From positions 5,939,036 through 6,003,035 of the forward strand of contig OX335643.1 in NCBI GenBank assembly GCA_946894095.1: a stretch of DNA of 64,000 nt, written 5' to 3'. The stretch comes from Incurvaria masculella (Eukaryota; Arthropoda; Insecta; Lepidoptera; Incurvariidae). Every line of letters starts with the position of its first letter. Within the stretch, counting starts at the first letter, position 1. The notes beneath the pieces are model-generated. The model made no database searches, was not told where the DNA came from, and worked only from the letters and a program-made list of their open reading frames with translations. The position numbers and the translations under genes were made by a program. This document shows positions 47,176 to 58,590 of the stretch, one piece after another.

Positions 47176-49390
47176 GTTCATTGATTAAGGAAGTGAAGCA
47201 CGATCAGCTTGATAAGGACGTGAGTAACAACATTCAGTTTTATTTAAACATAACCACAAAGAATTTCGATAGTCAAAAAGGTAAATACGAAGATTGATTA
47301 TGTAGCTATAATTTAATGATAAAACTGTCAGTCTCACGGGTTTTTTTTCTGTTCTCAAATCAGACAAATATTCATAAACTATCATAAAAATAGTTTGAAC
47401 ACAGAATATGAGAGTTCAGATATTTACCGTTATAGGTTTCAAATGTAGCTAGACCATAAATTCTTTCATCTTTTCGAAATGCCAAAATAAGTTGTAGTTA
47501 TTTTTAATAATTTTAAAATATGGTTTCACTTACGCCCTTATGGAACTGAATGCAATCTGGTGTTATCACGCCCTTGACCGGACCTTTAGTTCAATTTGTT
47601 ACAATACTAATTTAAAGTTTGTGTTAAATTTTGCATTTTTTTTTATATTTTTATTATAAGGAATGGGCGCCCTTTGAATAACTGTCTTTTATTAATGTCT
47701 TCCTCCGACTAGACGGGAGTGAATGACCCCAAGTGAAGCATCACAAGATGTAGGTGATTTGAACATTCTGTCCTGTATGATTTGTTAATAGCCTAGTTGA
47801 TAATATTGGTAGATGTACATTTAGCGGATAACATTAGTCAATGCCAAATGAGTAAGATTAATACGGGCTTGTATTGTAACGCTGAAAATAACCTCAAAAT
47901 TGTGCCCATTGAGTTTTGAGCAAACACTTTTCATTGTTGATTTGAAGATGTTTTCCTTTGCATAGCCAGAAATCTCATGATAAAACATTCTTTATTATTC
48001 CTTTAAGGATATCTGTCCTTCGAAAAAAGCGAAATAAGGGACCCGTATGGTCTGGCTCTCGTGTCTGTCGATTACACACATTTTCTCCTGAACTGTTCTC
48101 CTATTAATGGCGGTTATAAAATTCTGAAAAAATTAAATACCTGCTTATGTAGTAATTACTTTTGCTCAAAACATCAAAATTTTTGAGAAAAAGCAAGATT
48201 TCTGAATCCGGTAGTGAATCCCTTGTCACATGATCACGTTCACGCTTGACAGGTTTTTACTCTTATCTCGATACCTTTTCCAAATATTTAATCACTGTTA
48301 AAAAATAATGGATAGTACTTTATTACCCCGATATCACTGCCGATTTATTTAGTTTTTTCATCGTTTATCAGTCCGGCTTCTCCACCAGCTTGAAGAAGCT
48401 ACCATTAATTAGCTAAATAATAATTAAGCGACCAAAAAATAATTACTTGATTAATGTCAATCTAGTTTTTCATAATAATTTTTTTAGCTATCGGTAGAAA
48501 GCTTGGTAATGTTGAGTTTCCTCAGAAGTTTTATCCACATTCGTTTTTGCACATAACATGACACATTTGATGCACTTAGAACAAGATTTGTAATTAAAAT
48601 GTTAATTGGCGTTCTTGCATTGGATACTTTGATTTACGTTTTTGAATTAACTTTAATCAATAGTTTATGAAAAAATCTTTTTAAAATCAGATCGTCCAAC
48701 AGGTTCTTGGTAGCTTCTTTTGCAAATCATATCAGAAATCAATAAAATCTAGAAATTATAGTTGTAAAATTAAATAAAATGGTTCAATGCAGTTATGTAT
48801 AAAACAGGTTTTTTTATTATTTAACAAGCCATGGTGATAATTATGTGTGTCGTCCAGGCCATATGTCATTCACTCTATTTCCGATTTTTTATTACCTATT
48901 TACTTAAATATTACCTAAATACAATATGTGTAAATGCTCAAAACTCAATAGGTATCGAACATTGTGCTGTAACAACACGGTCTAACTGAAGTAAATTAAA
49001 ATTTAATAAACAAGACTTAACCCGATGTATCATTAATAGCTGCTTTTCATTTACCTAATCACGCTTAAAGCTGGAAATTCATTGCTCGTGTAGGGCTAGC
49101 TTCATTTACTTACTACATTGGGTAAAGAAATTCGATCTATACATCCAAAGTTATAAATTGCATGCACAATCTATGAAAGAAAAATTTATAATTTTGAAAA
49201 AAAAGCATATTTTTTGTCTCTCTCTTAATTAGTGAAAGTAACATTCGTAAAATTGCAGAAACCCAACAACGTTCAAGATACCTGTAACCTTTAACCGTAA
49301 AATACTTATTGCGGTTGAAGACCGCTGTCTGTTAAAGTCTGATATTTTTTGCCTTCAAGGTAACTACTATTTTTTGTCGAGTGCATTGAC
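47176..49390 (+). other. Intergenic, nothing recognised
   Basis: AT-rich sequence without coding frames of interest or repeats matching elsewhere in the window. Confidence 0.5.
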
Positions 49391-49394
49391 TTAA

Positions 49395-49762
49395 GAACGG
49401 CCCGTAAGCTATGCTCCCCATACAAACGTAGGTTACTAATAATTTGGAAACCGCTATTCCAATCAAATTGATATTTAATATCTAATATCAGGTAACAAAT
49501 ATCTGTGTCTGCATGCTTTTGTTTTTTTGAAAAATCCAAACCGAATGAAATGAAAGCAAAAAGAAAATCTTCATACGAATTTTGTTTTCTCTATGGTTTG
49601 ACCCAGAACACATTTACCGAAAAAACAAAGGCATGCAGACACAGATATTTGTAGCCTAATATTAGATACCAAATATCAAGTAAGTTGGAACATTGGTTTT
49701 CAAATGATTAGTAAACTACGTTTGTATGGGAGGCGAAATTTTCAGGTGCTTACGGGCCGACC
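49395..49762 (+). mobile_element. TTAA-type MITE family C, copy 2 (complete)
   Basis: TTAA at 49391-49394 and 49763-49766 flank ends GAACGGCCCGTAAGC and GCTTACGGGCCGACC. Inner inverted parts CCATACAAACGTAGGTTACT and TAGTAAACTACGTTTGTATG also pair. Copy 1 is 15535-15894. Confidence 0.82.
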
Positions 49763-50087
49763 TTAAAGTTGAGGGTAAGAAAAAATTTTAGCAAAAACCT
49801 GTTTTAAAAAAAATAAAAACAACTAGATAAAGGCACACAGGTACATCTGTCTACGTTGAAGGTGTCAAGGGAAATATATATTGTATTTAACCGACATCCA
49901 AATACACATATGCCCCAAATTGATATCGCTGCGCACAGCATAGTCACTGCCACTGAGATACCCAAATCGGAACGAATGTGCGCAGGCGATATTGCGTCAG
50001 AGACTATCCAACCACGGTAAGCCTAGAGAGTGATTGCTCCAGACCTATGTATAATTTATTGTCTGACTAGACTAAAGGCCGAGTGCA

Positions 50088-50272
50088 CGAACGAACAAAA
50101 AACTAAATCAACGTCAAAGTATGATCAAACACGACACTTTGTGTGGACAGTATCGAAGGAACTCTATGCGGATCACTCAAAGTGACGTGTTTGAACATTG
50201 ATTAACTCAGCCGTTTCGCCCCGGTTGCACGACGTTGATTTTTTGTCCTTTCGTGCACTCGATCCTAAGAAA
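50088..50272. mobile_element. MITE family D, copy 1
   Basis: GAGTGCACGAACGAACAAAA and CCTTTCGTGCACTCG ends. The interior AACGTCAAAGTATGATCAAA, TGTGTGGACAGTAT and GGAACTCTATGCGG is shared with 52198-52335. Confidence 0.75.
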
Positions 50273-50693
50273 TACTCGAACGCAATCGTTAATTTTCGTC
50301 GCATAATGAGGCAATTCAGAATGAACTCCTGGATCCGATAACGTCACTATTAACACAAGCTTCAGATGTAACTACTAAACACAATATTTTACAAATGATT
50401 GTGGTTCCCAAGATTTAACAGTTTTTGTCAGTTAACAGTCCCTCTACTTTGGCGGGGCTGAGTTAAAGACACTGGCGTTGTTCATGGATATATACGTAAT
50501 TATAATTAATTAGATCATCATCAAGACATGGTAAAACATTTCTTAGTATGAAAGTAGTCTTTCTAACTGCGCCGTCTCACAATGTAAGTAAAACCTTTGC
50601 AACAACCCTGCCAACATATTGTACGAAATAAGCTTTTCTGTCGCCATTATAATGAAATTTCGGAGTGGTCATAGAGGAAGGCTTGAATAGCTT

Positions 50694-51013
50694 CCGTCAT
50701 GCAACGTACAAAACTCGCCGAAAATTACTTATTTTCGCAGGTAGTATGACATATCTTACCAGAGCCATCTCCCGTCACTGTCAAAACTTGTTACACCGTC
50801 ATTAAACTATGCTGGATTCCAAATTTTGACTGAGTAGGAGAGATGGAAACGTAAAATTTTAACTAAAAATTGAGTAATATCATTGTGAATAAAAAATATC
50901 ATTGATATTCATGGGTTTCTATTGAATGTATTCTGAAATGTGAATTGCAGCCCCATCTTTGGACTTCTATTATCCCTGTTCAACACTGTTATGACGTTAG
51001 CAATATCCCTTTA
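50694..51013 (+). repeat. Dispersed repeat family B, copy 2
   Basis: Matches 8865-9160 in the same orientation (GTACAAAACTCGCCGAAAA, AGTATGACATAT, AAATGTGAATTGCAG, TATGACGTTAGC). Confidence 0.7.
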
Positions 51014-52035
51014 TTTTTAAACTTTGGCATGGTGTACACTTGCAGGCACAGAATTTAGAAAACATTACTGTTTTGTAAATAGAACAGTGAACTGTTTCTC
51101 AATGGCATGAGGTTACATGACACGGGGAATCTTTTTTTGCATATTTGACCTTTGCTTTAAATATGTATAAGATCTTTTTCCGTCAAGTGCCTTCCTAAAT
51201 CTTATAAACATGTCTGCCTTTTTGTCAAACTTAATAAGATTAATATTATGTCTGCCTACAGAACCAATACGGTGAAAACAAATAAATAAGTTAATGAATA
51301 AATAAATAAGAAAAACAGCTAATCTGGTTGTATGTAGCTGAACGCCCCCTCTTAATAAGATTAAAGCGCATCGAAATCACACACTTGCCCGATTTTGTAC
51401 CTTTTTTTTAACTACGTATATTAACATAGGCTGCTTATCTTGATGCTGAATTTACTAAAGGTTGAGCAGTGGGGTGTTATACTACATACAATAACGTGTT
51501 AAAATTTTGGACTTTACCCTTATACTATTCTTAGACAAATTTAACCTATATCATTCTCACCAGCGGCGCTGGCGCAGCTCATTTTATGTTAAACTAATAA
51601 CAGACTCACATAAATATTGTAAGACACGGGCATATAAAATAAGAGTAATTTACTTAATTACTTAGTACCAGATTACTTGATACATCTAGCTTTAGTTGTA
51701 AATAAAATATTTAAATATATTTCAGAATACAGTAATAAAATGACTGACAGTAAAATTAGTTAAAAAAGCTTACTTGTAGTTTCATTGTATCTGAAATACG
51801 GGCACGTGTTTACATGTTGTTCCACTAGGAAGGGAAATAACTCCATGTTTCCTACTTTAAGTTCGTTTTCACGACGGCAGAAAGGGATTTAGAATTGCCT
51901 CTATTTCCTTTCGAAAAAAAAAAAACCTTTGAAAAAGTTATTGTTGCATCTTGTTATTATTAACCATGTATTAGTCCTAATCATCTAAATAATATCCCGA
52001 TGTCGATTAAATTAAGATTTTCTTTTATTGCCACG
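51014..52035 (+). other. Intergenic, nothing recognised
   Basis: AT-rich sequence, no features. Confidence 0.5.
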
Positions 52036-52041
52036 AAATCT

Positions 52042-52700
52042 GAGGTTCTTAGTACCTCTGAGTAACGTCTCGTAGCGCCTCTACGACTTCCTTCATTGGC
52101 ACGACAGCTGAGGTTCGTAGCACCTCTAAGTAACGTCTCGTAGCGCCTCTACGACTTCCTTTATTGGCACGAGAGCTGAGGTTCATATCACTTCTCAAAT
52201 CAAAATCAACGTCAAAGTATAATTAAACACGTCATTTTGTGTGGACAGTATGGAAGGAACTCTATGCGGTTCACTAAAAGTAACGTGTTTGAACATTGAT
52301 TAACTCAGCCGTCTCTTCGTGCAATCGGGGCTACGACTTTCTTTATTGGAACGAGAGCTGAGGTTCGTAGCACCTCTAAGTAACTTCTCGTAGCGCCTCT
52401 ACGACTTCCTTTATTCGCACGAGAGCTGCGGTTCGTAGCACCTCTAAGTAACGTCTCGTAGCGCCTCTACGACTTCCTTTATTGGTACGAGAGCTGAGGT
52501 TCGTAACACTTCTAAGTAACTTCTGTAGCGCCTCTACGACATCCTTTATTGGAACGAGAGCTGAGGATCGTAACACCTCTAAGTAACGTCTCGTAGTGCC
52601 TCTACAACTTCCTTTATTGGCACGAGAGCTGAGGTTCGTAGCACCTCTAAGCAACATCTCGTAGCGCGTCCACGTCTTGTAGCGCCTCTACGACTTTATT
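52042..52700 (+). repeat. 68-bp tandem array interrupted by a MITE
   Basis: Units GAGGTTCGTAGCACCTCTAA, GTAACGTCTCGTAGCGCCTC, TACGACTTCCTTTATTGG start at 52042, 52110, 52178, 52360, 52428 and 52496, exactly 68 bp apart, then continue with small length changes. Family D copy 2 (52198-52335) sits between the third and fourth units. A 93-codon minus-strand frame is a by-product of the repeat. Confidence 0.88.
52198..52335. mobile_element. MITE family D, copy 2 (truncated)
   Basis: Shares AATCAACGTCAAAGTAT, GGAACTCTATGCGG and GAACATTGATTAACTCAGCC with 50088-50272 but lacks clear ends. Confidence 0.7.
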
Positions 52701-53237
52701 GGCAGCATTAAAGAAAAAGAAGTACATCGATTATGTGGCTTTATTTTTTTGGACCCTATTTTTAATTCCATACAAAAAACAATTCTCACGATTTCGTGTC
52801 GCGAGTAGGGAATTTCTTTTCATAGATGTACGCTTAACGAATACAATGCATTAGTTATAATTTCCTAGACGTGATTTAACTTATTTAATTTACCTCGCTT
52901 AAATCGTTGAAAATCGTTAAGAATCGTTGTGTTTACATCGAAGGCTCAATTTTTCTTTTGTTTTCCCTTCAATACGTAATAGGATTTCAAGCTCATGACT
53001 TTGAGATTAGTTGTTATGCTGCAATGATGTCGATTAATACCTAACTTTTCGATTCATTAATTAAGTATGCATCCTATACCCACTTGGCATGTGGGAATAA
53101 TTATAGATTTTGATCATTTTACATTCTCTCGAAAATGAATTAATATTACGACAGTAATTGCGGTATTAGCCATCTAAGCCACCAAATATTAACATTCGAA
53201 GTCTACAACGCAATTGGTAGGTACCGGTAGTTAGTTC
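52701..53237 (+). other. Intergenic, SINE scrap only
   Basis: GCGGTATTAGCCATCTAAGC at about 53160 resembles the SINE end. Nothing else. Confidence 0.4.
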
Positions 53238-53460
53238 TGTCAGCGAGCATGGAAGGACGGAAGTAGCGATTGAATATATTCGGCAGATGGCGCGTAGCCA
53301 CTTTACATAACAGCATTCGAAGTTGCGCGACCCGAATTCTTAAGCGAACAAACTACAATTAGACGTTTTCACTAACTCGTGGCTACGCATCTGCCACACG
53401 AATGAGTTTCGATCACTACTCCACCACTTCCATGCTCGCTGCTGTCTGTACAATAATAGG
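53238..53460. repeat. Foldback repeat
   Basis: CAGCGAGCATGGAAGGACGG and GGCAGATGGCGCGTAGCCA on the left recur inverted on the right (GTGGCTACGCATCTGCC, then CTTCCATGCTCGCTGCTGTC). Confidence 0.65.
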
Positions 53461-53865
53461 ATGGGCATGTTTTCGTCCAAGTTGTGGCTGGAGAAAAGGC
53501 GGACTTGCAGTCAGCCTGCCCAGGCCGTTGTATTACCAGCCGCGCCCTTCTCAGCCCATCATTTACTGAGACATATGAAATGAATTTACATTCTTGACAA
53601 TTTTTAACTTTTTTGGTAGTCAAACTACACTAAGTTACGTCAAAGACTGAATGCTCCGCGGATTCTATGAACTCTGTAAAGAAGAATCCGCAAATAAACT
53701 TTACTAATTTTGCGTTCACAGTAATGATTTACATTCTTACATTTTTTACAATTTATGTAGAACAGTTTAAGGCAAAGAACAAGAACGAAATAAACAGCGG
53801 TCTATCTAAATCGGTTCAGATGAATATCTGGCCGCCCTAGGCCCGGGATTAGTCGGCCTAGGATA

Positions 53866-54485
53866 ATGAGGTGATCGAGTTCCATACGACGGCTCGTGCC
53901 TGTTTGATCAGTCAAATAAAGAAATAATTTATTGATATTTTGCACATTAAATGACCAAACTTTGAGCTACGTCTGTAAGTTTGTTTTTTTTTGATAACTA
54001 ATCAGCTGGGCAAGAGGCTGCGCGAATCGTCTGGGGACAGCCGAGCCGGGTCGTTCCTCCTCCAACGCATCAGTCTGGCTGTCCAGAGGGGGAACGCAGC
54101 GAGCGTTATGGGGGCCTTCCCGCACTCGGTGCCCATGGATGAGATTTTTTATCTCGTCTGATGGGCACCAGGGTTGTCGGGGGCCCCCGGCACTGCTGCA
54201 ATCCCGTCTCGACTGCTCCTGGACGGTTTTCATTTTAGCTAGTACGTATTTAATTCTTGTTTTTGATATAGTTTTTATTAAGATTCGCAAATAAAAAATT
54301 AAAAAAAATCTGTATAATCCATAAAATAAGTCTCTAAAGATTCGTATCAATTTTTTTAAGGGCGTATATCATGGATCTATGTTGGTTTATATAATGTGCA
54401 ACATTTCGGATTTTTTTTGAATTTTAATGAGGGTACAGGCACGAGTCGATTATGGAACTCGAACACTTTATTATCCTCTTAAGGA
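53866..54485. mobile_element. MITE family E, copy 1, carrying a 300-bp insertion
   Basis: Imperfect terminal repeats GAGGTGATCGAGTTCCATAC and TATGGAACTCGAACAC.. with GGCTCGTGCCTGT/ACAGGCACGAGTC inside them. Copy 2 (58262-58515) is contiguous where this copy carries a GC-rich insert at about 54005-54310, which contains the hairpin GGTGCCCATGGATGAGAT/ATCTCGTCTGATGGGCACC. Confidence 0.7.
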
Positions 54486-55574
54486 AAACCTGCCACTAGG
54501 CTGGGGGAATCTGAGTCAAGCGTTATCAGTTGTGCAGTTAAAGTAGTAATTTAAATAATGTTCGTACTTAAATTGCGTAAGATTAGTTTTGACAATGGTA
54601 AATATAACATTGCAAATAATGTTGACGTCATAATTCCTTATAAGCGTACGTTTAATGTGTTATACATTTATAGAGGATAACATTACATTCCTAATGAAAC
54701 TGATGACCACAAGTGAAAAAAACCCATGCTTACGACATTTCACCAGGATATGCAACGTCTATTTGTTGCAGGAATCTTAATTACGTAATTCATTAATTAC
54801 GAAGAAATAATTTAGAAATTAATGTTATATGTTTTTTAAAAGCGAATTTGGGGTGAACACTGGCTAGATATTCATACGCATTATCACGACATTCAAAATC
54901 AATAAATACTGATACGCTGTGTCACGAATGAATTTCGTGTAAATTCGAGACCAGTTTTGAAAATCGGTTCTGACCAATGGCGTAGCATGGGGGGGGGGGG
55001 GGGAGGAGGGTGCGGCACCTTGACGGTGGCGGCATTTCACAGGTGGCGGAAAAATATGCGGGTAAAAAGGCCTCTTTTATGATCAATCACGAAAACAAGA
55101 GGGCGGAAAATTTGGGACCCGCACCGGGTGCTAGTGACCAATGCTACGTTCTGACTACAAGGAAACCACAGTTTTACCTGATGATAGGGTTTAAATCGGT
55201 ACGGTACAACCTGAAGAGATAGCTCTACTCCAACCGATGGAGAGCCCGCTGGTCTATGTCTTCGTCCCAAGGCCTTAGTGGCAATGTTGGCTTCCAAGTA
55301 TGTAGAAGCGCGTCCAGGATCCAGGATTGGCTCCACCTGGGTTCCGCTCCACCCAGGTTCCGCTCTACCCAAGGTTCCACTTAACCCAGGTTCCCCTGTG
55401 CAGGTCACTTGGTGAGACCTCCACCCTCTCATGCTGGACCCCTTCGTTTCCGAGAGAGTGCAGGGTCAGTTGGTGAAGGTATCACAAATGAAAAATAACA
55501 ACAAAAAGGTGAATAGGAGAAAATTTGTTTTTCGTTATGGTGAAAAACCTCCATGAATGGTCCATGAACTTTTT
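54486..55574 (+). other. Intergenic with a G homopolymer
   Basis: A 15-base G run at about 54989-55003, and a short CCCAGGTTCC-type tandem repeat at 55330-55400. No gene seen. Confidence 0.5.
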
Positions 55575-55795
55575 CCTTTTTCGTGCCCGAGGTCTCTGTT
55601 CAAATCCTTAACCCGTTCATGAACAACTTTATTACTCTTTCTGAGTTGGATAAGTAAATTTCGCCACGAATTCGAGCTGCTCTACGGTTCGGAATTGATG
55701 TAAAATTGTTGGTCCCCCTTCCTGTACTGTGTAGGGTTCTTCCCAAGCTGGTGCCATCGCATTGGTCCATCGCATCGATCAAAATAAAATTCTTC
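55575..55795 (+). mobile_element. Diverged SINE copy
   Basis: GAGGTCTCTGTTCAAATCC (B box), ACTCTTTCTGAGTTGGATAA, TTTCGCCACGAATTCGAGC, GGTTCGGAATTGATGTAAAA and GCTGGTGCCATCGCATTGG in family order. The 3' half is missing. Confidence 0.75.
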
Positions 55796-56387
55796 TTACT
55801 AGTTTATCACAAAACTCAGCTCCGCATCCAACATGGCTGAATTTAATAAAAACGGGGCTCTTACAATGACATATTTGTATTGGAAATTAAAGATATACGT
55901 GCATTTTTCACCAGCCTCAGTATTTTGGGTATTTAAGATGTGTCCATTAAGTATATTATGATCCCGTTTGGACGCTTCACTAACTAAAGCGTAACCTGGT
56001 TCTAAACACGGGAAGCAACTAAAGAACATAAATTAAAACATTGTCGCGTTTAGATACAAATTAACACCGAAGCATGAAAGCAAGGATATTGAACCATTTA
56101 TAGGAGCCATGTAAGCATGGCTCCTATAAAGGAGTTAATAAAATGTACTTAACTACACATTTGAAGATTAGGATGTGTATTTTCAAAACCGACAAAATAG
56201 TTTGATAGAAATTGAATTTCAATTTAAAGGAGTAATTCCGTTTCAAAATTTAGTTTTAAATGTGAATATCATGCTAAAGCATTTTCTAGTCTTCGTCATA
56301 TTTAGTCGTTACTAAATGAAATTACCAACCACAAGTCGGAAGTGGAATTAACCACAATAAGGAAAAATTTCCAGGTGATGATATTAA
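55796..56387 (+). other. Upstream region of the second S28 gene
   Basis: AT-rich. A short palindrome GGAGCCATGTAAGCATGGCTCC lies near 56103-56124. No other feature. Confidence 0.5.
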
Positions 56388-56395
56388 TATAAATA
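56388..56395 (+). promoter_or_regulatory. TATA box of the second S28 gene
   Basis: TATAAATA, 53-60 bp before the ATG. TCAGT at 56435-56439 resembles an arthropod initiator but is rather far away. Confidence 0.6.
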
Positions 56396-56447
56396 CAGGA
56401 AATATGTACTGAAATCCACATATTCATCAAGTCATCAGTGGTTGAAC

Positions 56448-57812
56448 ATGTCTACTCTCTGTTTGTTGCTGGCCTTGACTGCGGGAACCGGAAGTGCCTT
56501 CGCTGGTACTATTCCCGTCGGTAGCAACGGCTCCATATTCAACGATACCCTTCACCATCTAGATCAGAGTTCAACCGATCGAGACATTAATATCACAATC
56601 AGCAACTTCACACAGAGACTTGATCACTTTAATCTCTTCAATCGCGACACATTTCAACAGCGTTATTACGCAAAGGAAGAGTTCTGGAAAGCGAATGGAC
56701 CAGTTTTCATCTTTATTGGCGGAGAAGGCCCTTTAAAACTAAAGAGACTGTCCCAGGGCTTGTTGCGAGAACTCACGTTAGAGAACAATGGAGCTTTGTT
56801 TGCTTTGGAACACAGATACTACGGAGTTAGCATGCCTCCTGAATGGGAACATAATTTAAAGTATTTAAGCTCTAGACAGGCGTTGGCAGATTTAGCAGAA
56901 TTTATAAGGCAACTGAAAAGAGACCCTAAATACAATAGGAGCAAGGTTGTGGTAATCGGTGGATCGTATGCCGGAAACCTGGCGGCGTGGATGAGAGCCA
57001 AGTATCCAGACCTGGTGGACGCGGCGTTAGCTAGCAGTGCGCCGCTGCTCGCCAAGATGGGTTTCGCAGAGGAATACTTAAGCCTCGTCTACAACGTCTA
57101 TAAAAAGTACGGTGGCGACGAATGCATCAACCACATTGAAATATTCATGCAAAAATTGACCACGTTATTATCAAGCAAAATCTATTGGCCAACCAAGGTG
57201 AGAAAACTAATGGGCGAGTACAAATGCAAAAGAGAGAAAGAAATCACTTCAGATAAGTTAATTTCAAGATTTATGGGAGTATTTACGCACTCTGTTCAAT
57301 ATGGACACCCGCAGACCATCAGAGACTATTGCAATGCTATTTCACTAGTGGAAAGTGAAAATATTCTTAAGTCCTTCGACAAGGTTGTTAGTTTGATGGC
57401 CGATGATTTTCCCGGTAAATTTTGCAAAGTGCTTGAGGGCAGTAAATTATGGATCTATCAAGAGTGTACCGAATTTGGTTATTATGCATCAGATCAGAGG
57501 TGCAAGAAGGTAATTATTAATCAAAATGAAATTTCGGTGGCGAAGGCGGTGCGCAAAACTAACGCGTACTACGGAGGCTTGAAACTAAACGTAAGTCGCG
57601 TTGTGTTCACACATGGCGACATGGACCCCTGGGCTAGGCTGGGACTTACACGAGAACAGAGCTCCCCGCAAGCACCTGTCATAATCATACAAGGTGCTTC
57701 GCACTGCAAGGACCTCACTAAAGTAACTGCGAACGATAGTGAAGATTTAATTAATAGCAGAAAAGTTATCAAGTATTACATCAAAACGTGGATACAAAAT
57801 AATAAAAATTAA
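56448..57812 (+). CDS. Intronless S28 serine carboxypeptidase-like protease, paralogue of the nested gene
   Basis: 454 residues from the first true ATG (56448); the frame opens two codons earlier at a TTG, which I do not use. A signal peptide of about 20 residues (LCLLLALTAGTGSAFAG) targets the secretory path. Family landmarks are [22 protein letters not shown] and [14 protein letters not shown]. The catalytic serine is in [11 protein letters not shown] (about Ser173), the aspartate in THGDMDPWARLG (about Asp393) and the histidine in GASHCKDL (about His419). Length and triad are normal. It is strongly similar to 29558-30982 over the catalytic core ([19 protein letters not shown]) but diverges in the middle lid region, so substrate preference may differ. 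It has its own TATA box and poly(A) signal. Confidence 0.92.
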   Translation: MSTLCLLLALTAGTGSAFAGTIPVGSNGSIFNDTLHHLDQSSTDRDINITISNFTQRLDHFNLFNRDTFQQRYYAKEEFWKANGPVFIFIGGEGPLKLKRLSQGLLRELTLENNGALFALEHRYYGVSMPPEWEHNLKYLSSRQALADLAEFIRQLKRDPKYNRSKVVVIGGSYAGNLAAWMRAKYPDLVDAALASSAPLLAKMGFAEEYLSLVYNVYKKYGGDECINHIEIFMQKLTTLLSSKIYWPTKVRKLMGEYKCKREKEITSDKLISRFMGVFTHSVQYGHPQTIRDYCNAISLVESENILKSFDKVVSLMADDFPGKFCKVLEGSKLWIYQECTEFGYYASDQRCKKVIINQNEISVAKAVRKTNAYYGGLKLNVSRVVFTHGDMDPWARLGLTREQSSPQAPVIIIQGASHCKDLTKVTANDSEDLINSRKVIKYYIKTWIQNNKN

Positions 57813-57901
57813 TCAGTTCTGATGGATGCAACATAAACAATTTTGTGAATATTGTAAACATGTTTTTATGTTTTTTTTTTGTACGAGTTTATCCTGTATT
57901 A

Positions 57902-57907
57902 AATAAA
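57902..57907 (+). terminator. Poly(A) signal of the second S28 gene
   Basis: AATAAA, with further overlapping copies at 57906 and 57915, about 90 bp after the stop codon. Confidence 0.65.
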
Positions 57908-57924
57908 TAAATGAAATAAATATT

Positions 57925-58261
57925 GGAATGTTGTAATTTTATTTTGTTTATTTATTAAAATTAGCTAGGTATGCATGATTTAAGTAATTTATAAAATATG
58001 TTAGTATCATTTGTAGAAGTAATATAATGTGAAGTGTCTTTTTTAATAAAATTCTGAAAAAAATTAATAAACTCTAAATTGCGTTCGATTAAAATGGTTA
58101 TTTTTATTCCAGTCTCATTATTATTATTTTTTTATTTTTTTATCTTGCAACATTCCTGTTCTCTATTAATTTAATGTTGTAGAGCAATATCTAGAAAAAT
58201 AAAAACCATCGTATCGAAAATTTGATTATGAAAACTGAAAAAATCGGTCGTACATGCCTTT
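57925..58261 (+). other. AT-rich intergenic sequence
   Basis: Nothing recognised. Confidence 0.5.
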
Positions 58262-58515
58262 AAAGAGAATAATGAGATGATTGAGTTCCATACAATGGCT
58301 CGTGCCTGTTTCCTAAGTCAAATTCAGAAAAAAAAATAGAATTTTGCACAGGGAATGAATTAACTGAGAGTTACGTCTGTACGTTTTGATTTTTTTTGAT
58401 AACTTATTTTATATAGGCCTCTAAAGATTTGTATCTTTAGATTGAAATCTTTGTTTAAGGGCATATATCATGGATATACATTTAAATTGTATGTAATTCG
58501 AGCACCTCATTTTGC
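58262..58515. mobile_element. MITE family E, copy 2
   Basis: GAGATGATTGAGTTCCATAC and GGCTCGTGCCTGT at the left, GTAATTCGAGCACCTC at the right. The interior AGGGCATATATCATGGATAT matches 53866-54485 without its insert. It abuts the mariner relic. Confidence 0.7.
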
Positions 58516-58590
58516 TCTGAAGTTTGTCAATTTCCAATAAAGAAGCATTCTGCTTCGGAATATTTTTAAAGTCACAGCGTCATTTTAAAG

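Noticed and set aside
52376..52657. 93-codon protein with internal repeats
   Set aside because: Pure translation of the 68-bp tandem array, which lacks stops in that frame; no start or gene context.
53967..54350. 127-codon minus-strand frame over the GC-rich insert
   Set aside because: Crosses the borders of a MITE and its insert; no conserved domain recognised.
56442..56447. Protease start two codons upstream
   Set aside because: The codon is TTG; the first ATG is at 56448 and gives a proper signal peptide.
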